Shown here piece by piece: positions 13,705 through 20,732 of a stretch of DNA of 20,732 nucleotides. Made by a program: the position numbers and the translations under genes. Each line of letters starts with the position of its first letter. The stretch's first letter is position 1. The notes beneath the pieces were generated by a model. It saw only the letters and a list, made by a program, of their open reading frames with translations, had not been told where the DNA came from and made no database searches. Origin of the DNA: CAZQDP01 sp964592375 (GTDB lineage Bacteria; Bacillota; Clostridia; RUG12999); assembly GCA_964592375.1 (NCBI GenBank), contig CAZQDP010000041.1, positions 1 through 20,732 of the forward strand. Direction: 5' to 3'.

Positions 13705-16674
13705 ATGCAAGTATCTCAAGAAATGATATCTGAGCTTTCAAAATTACTGGAGGATTTAAAAAAGAAAGTTTATCATAAGGTCATGCCACTTTCCATTACG
13801 GCATGGACATCAAAGGAACCCATTTCATATAATAATCGAATGACAGGGGAACCGAAAGCCTTCCAAATTGGTGACAAATGGGGGGATTTATGGGATTGCG
13901 GTTGGTTCCATTTTGAGGGATATGTGCCAATAGAGTGCAAAGGTAAAAGTGTTGTATTAACCATTGATTTAAGTGGCGAAGGGTGCGTATTTGATCATCA
14001 GGGTTGCCCGGTGATAGGTCTTACCACTTCCAGCTCTATTTTCGACGGTACCTTAGGTATTCCGGATAAAAAAATAGTACCAATTACTCCTTGTGCCAGG
14101 GGGAAGGAGCCAATTGACATTTGGGTAGAAGCCGGCTGTAATGATTTATTTGGGAACTATCGAACTTTTTCAAACAGCGGCATCATTGAATCTGCACACA
14201 TTACAGTATGTGATGAGGCACTAAAAAGCCTGATGTATGATGTTGAGGTACTTTTTGATTTAATGCAAAGTCTTCCAACGGATGGATTGCGATTTCATAA
14301 CATCTATCAAGCATTATTAAAGGTGTATCGCATGATGCATGCGTTTTCGCAAGAAGAAATAGAAACAGCCAAACAGATTTTAAAAGAAGAGCTCGACAAA
14401 AAAAATGGAGACACCTGCATAGAGGTTACGGCCATAGGTCATTCGCATATTGATTTGGCGTGGTTTTGGCCCATTCGGGAGACCATTAGAAAAGGTAGCC
14501 GTACATTTGCAACGGTGCTACATCTGATGGATCGGTATGGGGATTTTATATTCGGAGCCAGTCAACCGCAACTATATGTTTGGATGAGGGATCATTATCC
14601 ACAGCTATATATGAAAATAAAAGAAAAGGTAAAAGCAGGTCGCTGGGAATGCCAGGGAGCCTTTTGGGTTGAACCGGATACCAATATTCCTTCCGGCGAG
14701 TCATTGGTTCGCCAAATTCTGCAGGGGAAAGCATTTTTCAAGGATGAGTTTCAAAAGGATATCAATATTGCTTGGCTACCGGATGTATTTGGCTTTTCAG
14801 GTGCCTTGCCACAGATTTTAAACAAATCCGGAATATCATATTTTATGACAACAAAATTGGGATGGAACCGATATAATCCATTTCCACACAGTACATTCAT
14901 ATGGCAAGGAATTGATGGAAGCGGTGTGCTATCTCATATGCCGCCAGAGGGTGGTGTATACAATAGTCCCGCTACTCCCAAATCCCTTGGCAAAATTGAA
15001 AAGAATTTTATTGAAAAAGGTATCAGTAATCAATGTATGCTTTTGTACGGAATTGGTGATGGCGGCGGTGGTCCGGGTGAGGAACATATTGAACGGTTAA
15101 TGAGAGAAAAGAACCTTGAAGGATTGCCAAAGATTGTGCACAAAAGCGGCGAAGATTTTTTCCGGCGTATTGAAGAAAATAAGGAGCAGTATCCAAAATA
15201 CTGTGGAGAGCTGTATTTTGAACGAACACAAGGCTGCTATTCCTCTGTGGCACAAATCAAAAAATTGAATAGAAAAGTTGAAATTGCACTTTATCAGGCA
15301 GAGTTCCTTAGTGTCTTAGCATATATTTTATGCAAAAAAGTATATCCTAAGGCACAATTAAAGGAATTTTGGCGGGAGGTTCTTTTATATCAATTTCATG
15401 ATATCTTGCCCGGCACTTCTATTCAAAGAGTGTATGATGAATGTTTCCCTCGTTATGAATATATTTTAGATGAGCTTGCCAAGATCTCAAGGCAAGCAGT
15501 GGGGCAATTGGCTGGCAAAAGCGAGAAGGGACAATTGGCCGCCTTCAATCTCTTAGGGACGCCTCAATTTCATCAGGGCCATTTTATACCCTCGTTTGGA
15601 ATGAAAAACATGTTGCATCAGGATACTTTTTCTAGGACTGTTGCGATAACCAATGTGTTAGAAAACCAATATGTAAGAATTGACTTTCATGAAAATGGCA
15701 GTATTTCATCGATTTGGGATAAACTGCGCGAGCGAGTAGCAGTATCTTGTGGCGGAAATGAGTTGAGGATATTTAAGGATGATGGGGATGCGTGGGACTT
15801 TAGCATTGATCTTTTAAATACCGATTATTCTCTTTTTAAGCTGGAGCATAAAGAGGTTGTTCACTGCGACGATCAAGATTATATTAAATTTCATTATCGG
15901 CATTCTAGTTCGGTATTGGTGCAAAAGGTTATTCTATACCATCATAGCGCCAGAATTGATTTTGAGACCAATGTGGATTGGCAGGAAGAGAAGAAACTTC
16001 TAAAAGCGGTGTTCCCAATCGAGGTGGTGACTGATTTTGTGGAATGCGATATTCAGTATGGTACCATCAAACGACCCATGCACACCAATCATGCAACAGA
16101 CATGGCGAAATATGAAATATGCGCTCATCAATGGGTAGATGTTAGCGATGGTGACTATGGCGTTGCTATTCTTAATGATTGCAAATATGGCCATAGCGCG
16201 CGCGGCAATCTGGTGACCCTCACACTCCTTCGGGCAACACAGTATCCCGGGACGCATGTAGACAGAGGTTTTCATACGTTCACCTATAGCATTTTTCCGC
16301 ATAGCGGTGATTATCGAAGCGGATGTGTAGATGAAGAGGCGCAGAAATTAAATCATCCTGTATTATGCATTGAAAACGTGAAGTGTGGTAGTTTTGAGGA
16401 GCAGATCTCTTGGATTGATATTGAAAATCCGGCCATTATTGTAGATGCATTTAAAATGGCCGAGAACAGTAACCATATTATTCTTAGATGCCACGAAAAC
16501 CATCATGCGAAACAAAGCACACACATTCATTTTGGCTTTCATATTCAAAAGGCGTATCTTTGTGACATGATGGAAAATATCATAGAGGAATTACCTGTTA
16601 TCAATGATACAATTCAAGTAGCATTTGGTCCGTTCGAAATACACACCTTTTTATTAAAACAGGAGGAGGATTGA
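13705..16674 (+). CDS. Alpha-mannosidase, glycoside hydrolase family 38
   Basis: A 989-residue GH38 enzyme, a zinc-dependent retaining alpha-mannosidase. An N-terminal beta-rich domain (about 1-235) precedes the catalytic barrel. Zinc ligands are seen as H248 and D250 in GHSHIDLAWFWP, D360 in WLPDVFGFSGALPQI, and H565 in FHDILPGTS; D360 is also the expected nucleophile by family analogy. WECQGAFWVEPDTNIPSGES (314-333) is another strong family block. The long C-terminal half carries the beta-sandwich domains typical of bacterial GH38. No signal peptide is present, so it probably acts on imported manno-oligosaccharides or mannosylated glycans. The start at 13705 follows a GGTGG stretch and is chosen over an upstream TTG at 13675 that overlaps the -10 box. 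The GH3 gene begins 2 nt after its stop, so translation is probably coupled. Confidence 0.95.
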   Translation: MQVSQEMISELSKLLEDLKKKVYHKVMPLSITAWTSKEPISYNNRMTGEPKAFQIGDKWGDLWDCGWFHFEGYVPIECKGKSVVLTIDLSGEGCVFDHQGCPVIGLTTSSSIFDGTLGIPDKKIVPITPCARGKEPIDIWVEAGCNDLFGNYRTFSNSGIIESAHITVCDEALKSLMYDVEVLFDLMQSLPTDGLRFHNIYQALLKVYRMMHAFSQEEIETAKQILKEELDKKNGDTCIEVTAIGHSHIDLAWFWPIRETIRKGSRTFATVLHLMDRYGDFIFGASQPQLYVWMRDHYPQLYMKIKEKVKAGRWECQGAFWVEPDTNIPSGESLVRQILQGKAFFKDEFQKDINIAWLPDVFGFSGALPQILNKSGISYFMTTKLGWNRYNPFPHSTFIWQGIDGSGVLSHMPPEGGVYNSPATPKSLGKIEKNFIEKGISNQCMLLYGIGDGGGGPGEEHIERLMREKNLEGLPKIVHKSGEDFFRRIEENKEQYPKYCGELYFERTQGCYSSVAQIKKLNRKVEIALYQAEFLSVLAYILCKKVYPKAQLKEFWREVLLYQFHDILPGTSIQRVYDECFPRYEYILDELAKISRQAVGQLAGKSEKGQLAAFNLLGTPQFHQGHFIPSFGMKNMLHQDTFSRTVAITNVLENQYVRIDFHENGSISSIWDKLRERVAVSCGGNELRIFKDDGDAWDFSIDLLNTDYSLFKLEHKEVVHCDDQDYIKFHYRHSSSVLVQKVILYHHSARIDFETNVDWQEEKKLLKAVFPIEVVTDFVECDIQYGTIKRPMHTNHATDMAKYEICAHQWVDVSDGDYGVAILNDCKYGHSARGNLVTLTLLRATQYPGTHVDRGFHTFTYSIFPHSGDYRSGCVDEEAQKLNHPVLCIENVKCGSFEEQISWIDIENPAIIVDAFKMAENSNHIILRCHENHHAKQSTHIHFGFHIQKAYLCDMMENIIEELPVINDTIQVAFGPFEIHTFLLKQEED

Positions 16675-16676
16675 GT

Positions 16677-18758
16677 ATGGAGATAGAAGTGAGAGCAAAG
16701 CAATTGGTTGAACAAATGACGCTGGGAGAAAAAATCAGTCAGCTGATTTACAATTCTCCTGCGATTGAGCGACTGGGTATTGACTCATACAATTGGTGGA
16801 ATGAATGTCTACATGGTGTGGGACGAGCAGGAACAGCCACCGTTTTTCCTCAGCCCATCGGCCTTGCCGCCACATTTCACACAAAGCTTATTCACGAGAT
16901 TGCGGTGTGTATATCCGATGAAGCCAGAGCAAAGCATCATGCATTTGCTAAGCACCATGACAGAGACATGTATAAAGGACTCACTTTTTGGAGTCCAAAC
17001 ATCAATATATTGAGAGATCCGAGATGGGGCAGAGGTCATGAGACATATGGCGAAGATCCCTATCTTACTGCGCAAATGGGAATTGCATTTGTAAAAGGCT
17101 TACAAGGCGATGAAAATATGAAGTATAGGAAATGTGATGCTACACTGAAGCATTTTGCCGCCCATAGCGGGCCTGAGCTAGGACGCCATGGATTTCATGC
17201 CATTGTGAGCAAGAAGGATCTTGCAGAGACGTATCTATACGCATTTGAGCGCTGTGTTAAGGAGGCAAAGCCCTCTGCCGTTATGGGAGCTTACAATCGT
17301 CTCAACGGGGAGGCTTGCTGTGCGAGTCAATTTCTATTGCAGGATGTTTTGAGAAAAGATTGGAAGTTCGAGGGTTACGTTGTTTCAGATTGTGGTGCTA
17401 TTTGTGATATTAATGAGCACCATCACATTACCGAGACGATGATACAATCCAGTGCACTGGCGCTGAGATGCGGTTGTGAGTTAAATTGCGGACACGCCTA
17501 TTATAATCTCATGGCGGCATACGAGGCAGGATTAGTTAGCGAAGAAACCATTACCCATGCTGTGGTGCTGTTAATGACAGCTCGCTTGCGACTTGGTATG
17601 TTTGATTGCGATAATCCGTATTCCAATATCCCATATGATGTGGTTTCCTGTGATTTGCATCGTCAGATGGCAAGAAATGCAGCTAGCGAGGGTATTGTAT
17701 TACTCAAAAATAATGGCGTTTTACCACTTTCAAGAGAATTATCATGTGTTGCCGTTATTGGCCCAAATGCAAATGATCGTGATGTGCTACTTGGCAATTA
17801 TAACGGCACGCCAATGCACACCTCTACCGTATTAGATGGAATTTTAAATCATGTGAAAGCGCATACAAAGGTTCTTTATTCAGAGGGCTGTCATATTACA
17901 AAAGAGGCAAGTAAAAATTACTATAACACGCCGTACACAGAAGCTTTGATTGTGGCCGAGCAGTCCGATGTGGTTATTCTTTGCCTTGGTTTGAACCCAA
18001 GAATTGAAGGGGAAGAGGGAGATGCTTTTAACTCTGATGCAGGGGGAGACCGCACAGATATAGCCTTGCCGCTTGTGCAGCAAAAACTCTTCGAAGAGGT
18101 ACGAAAATCGGGCAAAAAAATTGTCCTTGTAAGCATGTCCGGCAGCTGCATTGCATTTGGCAAATTAGCACAAGAATGTGATGCTATATTGCAGGCGTTT
18201 TATCCAGGGCAAGAAGCCGGCAATGCCATAGCAGACATTTTGTTTGGGGATGTAAATCCGTCAGGAAGACTTCCTATCACTTTTTATGCATCAATAGAGG
18301 ATTTGCCGCCATTTGAAGATTATGCAATGGAAGGGAGAACATATCGGTTTTTTGGGGGTATTCCTTTGTTTCCATTTGGTCATGGGCTTAGTTATACAAC
18401 CTTTGAATATAGTGAATTTCATATCAACAGCCACTCCATTGATAGCGGTCAGTCTATTTGTGCCAGTGTTTGTATAAAAAACACCGGTCAATATGACGGC
18501 TATGAGGTAGCACAGCTATACCTCAAAGACCATGAGGCGACCACACGAACGCCACAGCATAAACTCATTGCTTTTCAAAAAGTGTTTATTCCCCGAAACG
18601 AACAGGTTTTCATAAACTTTGAAGTGAAGCCGCAAGATATGATGCTATATGATGAGGATGGCACAAGAATATTGCAACCCGGTGCATTTTCAGTATATGT
18701 GGGAGGCGGACAGCCGGGATTTACAACTGTTCTAAAGAAAACCTTTCAGGTAACTTGA
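16677..18758 (+). CDS. Glycoside hydrolase family 3 (beta-glucosidase/beta-xylosidase type)
   Basis: A 693-residue cytoplasmic GH3 enzyme that removes non-reducing-end beta-linked sugars. The N-terminal barrel shows NWWNECLHGVGRAG (39-52), FWSPNINILRDPRWGRG (104-120) with ETYGEDP, the KHF motif at 158-160, and the nucleophile D238 in VVSDCGA. The second alpha/beta domain begins near GIVLLKNNGVLPL and includes NPRIEGEEGD, where the acid/base is expected. A C-terminal fibronectin-III-like domain follows FPFGHGLSYTTFEYS. The NWWNE...GRAG pattern is more typical of the xylosidase/glucosidase branch than of NagZ; the exact sugar cannot be assigned. AGGAGGAGG overlaps the end of the GH38 gene and serves the ATG at 16677; an in-frame TTG at 16671 is less likely. 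The GH42 gene follows after 29 nt. Confidence 0.95.
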   Translation: MEIEVRAKQLVEQMTLGEKISQLIYNSPAIERLGIDSYNWWNECLHGVGRAGTATVFPQPIGLAATFHTKLIHEIAVCISDEARAKHHAFAKHHDRDMYKGLTFWSPNINILRDPRWGRGHETYGEDPYLTAQMGIAFVKGLQGDENMKYRKCDATLKHFAAHSGPELGRHGFHAIVSKKDLAETYLYAFERCVKEAKPSAVMGAYNRLNGEACCASQFLLQDVLRKDWKFEGYVVSDCGAICDINEHHHITETMIQSSALALRCGCELNCGHAYYNLMAAYEAGLVSEETITHAVVLLMTARLRLGMFDCDNPYSNIPYDVVSCDLHRQMARNAASEGIVLLKNNGVLPLSRELSCVAVIGPNANDRDVLLGNYNGTPMHTSTVLDGILNHVKAHTKVLYSEGCHITKEASKNYYNTPYTEALIVAEQSDVVILCLGLNPRIEGEEGDAFNSDAGGDRTDIALPLVQQKLFEEVRKSGKKIVLVSMSGSCIAFGKLAQECDAILQAFYPGQEAGNAIADILFGDVNPSGRLPITFYASIEDLPPFEDYAMEGRTYRFFGGIPLFPFGHGLSYTTFEYSEFHINSHSIDSGQSICASVCIKNTGQYDGYEVAQLYLKDHEATTRTPQHKLIAFQKVFIPRNEQVFINFEVKPQDMMLYDEDGTRILQPGAFSVYVGGGQPGFTTVLKKTFQVT

Positions 18759-18787
18759 AAATGAAATGAAGAGAGGACAAGAGACAT

Positions 18788-20732
18788 ATGGAACATTTTA
18801 TATATGGCACCCAGTATTATCGTGCGCCAACACCTTTGCCTGAGGAATGGGAACACGATATTGCAAATATGCACAATATCGGTATTGAAGCGTTTCAAAT
18901 AAGAGTACAATGGAGAACCAATGAGCCGGCCGAGGATCGGTACTGTTTTGACGATGTGGATAAGCTATTTGAAATTGCCAAAAAGAACAATCAAAAGGTG
19001 ATTATAAAATTCATGCTGGAGAATGCTCCCCAGTATATCTTTGATCGGTATGCCGGTGCAAGAAAGGATTTTCATTCTTTGCCAATTCTGCCATCAACAC
19101 ATGGCGCTTTCTATGTGGGAGGGTGGTTGCCGTGCTTTGAAAACCCGGATGTTCGCCTCCGTGCAACGAAGTTTATCGAGCAATGCGTAGGGCGCTATAA
19201 AGATAAAAAAGAGCTGATTTTATGGAATGTTTGGAATGAACCGCGTTCAAGGCCGGCACAAGACTGTGCATGTGAGCATTCGATGAATGAATTTCGGCAA
19301 TGGCTTGCAAAAGAGTTTATCACCATTGAGGATTTCAATCGTTTTTTTGGCGTTAATGAAGAAAGCTTTGCTACCATTCCGGTGCCGGGTGGCCCTCACG
19401 GTTATTGGGATTTTTATTTGTTTCGCAAGTGGAGAAGTGGGGTTGCCATTCAAGAAAGGTTGCAATGGGTATATCAAACCATCAAAAACATGGATAATAA
19501 AAGGCCAATCATGAGCCACGTTGGTTTTTCAGCTTGTTTGCAAAAAAGTTTTCATGATAATAGTGATGATTATTTGGTGGCAGGGGCGGTTGATTTCTAT
19601 GGCACATCCTATCCCGTGCCAAACCATTTGGAAACAAAAGAGGATGAGCTACAATGCACACTTTTACCTGATTTTATGCGCTGCGTGGATAAAAACTATT
19701 TTATACATGAGTTTTATCCGGACTGGGGTAATTGGAGAGCACCAATTTCACTTGCGGATTTTCGCTATAAGCTTTGGTCCATGGTATCCAGAGCCACCAA
19801 GGGAATTGTGTATTGGCAATATAGGGCAGAGCGTGTGGGCAATGAAGAAAATTTAGCAGGCCTCGTTCGGATGGATGGAACGCATAAAAATATTACCGAG
19901 GAGTCTGCGAAATTCGGCAAAATAATTAAAGCATACCCGGAGGTTTTTGCCAGTCTTACCACGCCAAAAGCGGATGTTGCCATCTTGTTTGACTACAACT
20001 CAAATCTGATGGCACAAATAGAGGATTGCACATCCACTTTATTTGAATTTAAAGTAAAAGAAAATCCACTGCAATATTACTACAAGGCACATGCTGGGTA
20101 TTATAAACTGTTTTTTGATTTATCCTTGCCCATCGATTATATTGACACAAGGAATACCAAAAGCATAAACGATTACAAAGTGATTGCCATTCCATACGCC
20201 TCTATGATAGAGGATGAAATCATTGCAGATTTAGAAACGTTTGTGCAAAATGGCGGCATTCTTTTGATAGATGAAGGAATTGCACTGCGAGGGAAAAACA
20301 CATGGATAAAGCTAAAATCACCCGGAATTGGTTGGGAAAACATTGCCAGTGCATCGTGGATAGAACGGAAAAGGGTAGAGGCTATGCCGGTGCAGGCTGA
20401 GGAATTTACTTTTACAGGCGCACCATTTCAAACAGAATATCTAGCTCAAAATGGGGACTGCGTGGGACGATTTGCAGATGGATGTCCGGGAATTACCAAA
20501 TTTCAACTTGGAGAAGGAAAGGTCTTTTTATTTGGGTTTTCAGCTGGATATAGCTATCAGACTTTTGGAGATGTGGCTTTAAAAAGTTGGGTTGAAAAGC
20601 AAATACCATACGATAAACTTACAAAAAATCCATGTGATGATATTGAAAAAAGCATTTATAGTAGATTTGTAATGGCAGATGGCTGTAAGATTTTGATTGT
20701 GTTCAATCGTTCCAACAAAGAGCAGACTATTT
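18788..20732 (+). CDS. Beta-galactosidase, glycoside hydrolase family 42 (3' end beyond window)
   Basis: The frame is open from ATG 18788 to the window end, at least 648 residues, close to the usual GH42 length. The catalytic barrel starts at once with YGTQYYRAPTPLPEEWEHDI (6-25), as in GH42. The acid/base is E151 in LWNVWNEPRS, and E308 in YFIHEFYPDW is the best candidate nucleophile. After residue ~390 a Rossmann-like trimerisation domain follows (ADVAILFDYNSN, then YKVIAIPYASMIEDEI and FVQNGGILLIDEG). No signal peptide is visible, so the enzyme should be cytoplasmic and act on beta-galactosides or related arabinosides. GAGAGG lies 11 nt before the start. It is the third gene of the glycoside hydrolase operon. 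The C-terminal beta domain is cut by the window edge. Confidence 0.92.
   Translation, partial: MEHFIYGTQYYRAPTPLPEEWEHDIANMHNIGIEAFQIRVQWRTNEPAEDRYCFDDVDKLFEIAKKNNQKVIIKFMLENAPQYIFDRYAGARKDFHSLPILPSTHGAFYVGGWLPCFENPDVRLRATKFIEQCVGRYKDKKELILWNVWNEPRSRPAQDCACEHSMNEFRQWLAKEFITIEDFNRFFGVNEESFATIPVPGGPHGYWDFYLFRKWRSGVAIQERLQWVYQTIKNMDNKRPIMSHVGFSACLQKSFHDNSDDYLVAGAVDFYGTSYPVPNHLETKEDELQCTLLPDFMRCVDKNYFIHEFYPDWGNWRAPISLADFRYKLWSMVSRATKGIVYWQYRAERVGNEENLAGLVRMDGTHKNITEESAKFGKIIKAYPEVFASLTTPKADVAILFDYNSNLMAQIEDCTSTLFEFKVKENPLQYYYKAHAGYYKLFFDLSLPIDYIDTRNTKSINDYKVIAIPYASMIEDEIIADLETFVQNGGILLIDEGIALRGKNTWIKLKSPGIGWENIASASWIERKRVEAMPVQAEEFTFTGAPFQTEYLAQNGDCVGRFADGCPGITKFQLGEGKVFLFGFSAGYSYQTFGDVALKSWVEKQIPYDKLTKNPCDDIEKSIYSRFVMADGCKILIVFNRSNKEQTI

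Overview
The window looks like chromosomal DNA of a low-to-moderate GC Bacillota (Clostridia-type) bacterium. Evidence: strong purine-rich ribosome binding sites, TTGACA/TATAAT promoters, CCA-encoding tRNA genes, intrinsic terminators, and Gram-positive-type genes (an AddA helicase-nuclease, a LytR-CpsA-Psr protein, a VanW lipoprotein, and an HPr-like protein that keeps the Ser46 region). I cannot name the genus. Nearly all genes lie on the + strand. No prophage, integrase, insertion sequence or CRISPR array is visible.

Layout. Bases 1-54 are the last codons of rpsI (ribosomal protein S9), followed by its terminator. A small, lysine-free, Met/Gln/Gly-rich repeat protein of unknown function follows (359-790), then an AraC-type regulator (943-1812) and a uroporphyrinogen-decarboxylase-like protein (1910-3001). 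Next are a short VanW-domain lipoprotein, a SAM-dependent methyltransferase with its own promoter, and a tRNA-Thr/tRNA-Tyr operon with a consensus promoter and a terminator. A noncoding stretch (4950-5304) holds a GATAT-spaced hairpin cluster and a promoter followed by a roughly 95-nt leader or small RNA with its own terminator. An LCP-family cell-wall ligase gene lies downstream and converges on a minus-strand HPr-like gene that has lost the phosphorylated histidine.

From 6704 a tight same-strand run encodes MtaB (tRNA ms2t6A methylthiotransferase), AddA without an adjacent AddB, a NAT_N/GNAT_C-type acyltransferase and a deacetylase-like protein. The 3' end of the last gene is crossed by a 40-codon antisense reading frame that may be a gene remnant.

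Bases 13644-20732 hold a glycoside hydrolase operon: GH38 alpha-mannosidase, GH3 beta-glycosidase and GH42 beta-galactosidase (cut by the window end). It is preceded by a 16-bp operator-like palindrome. None of the three enzymes shows a signal peptide, so the cluster probably trims imported oligosaccharides in the cytoplasm. No transporter or dedicated regulator is visible next to it.

I found no clear new defence or mobile system. The best candidates for something undescribed are the repeat protein at 359-790, the leader RNA at 5164-5257, the GATAT hairpin cluster at 4957-5014, and the deacetylase-like gene with its antisense-overlapped end.
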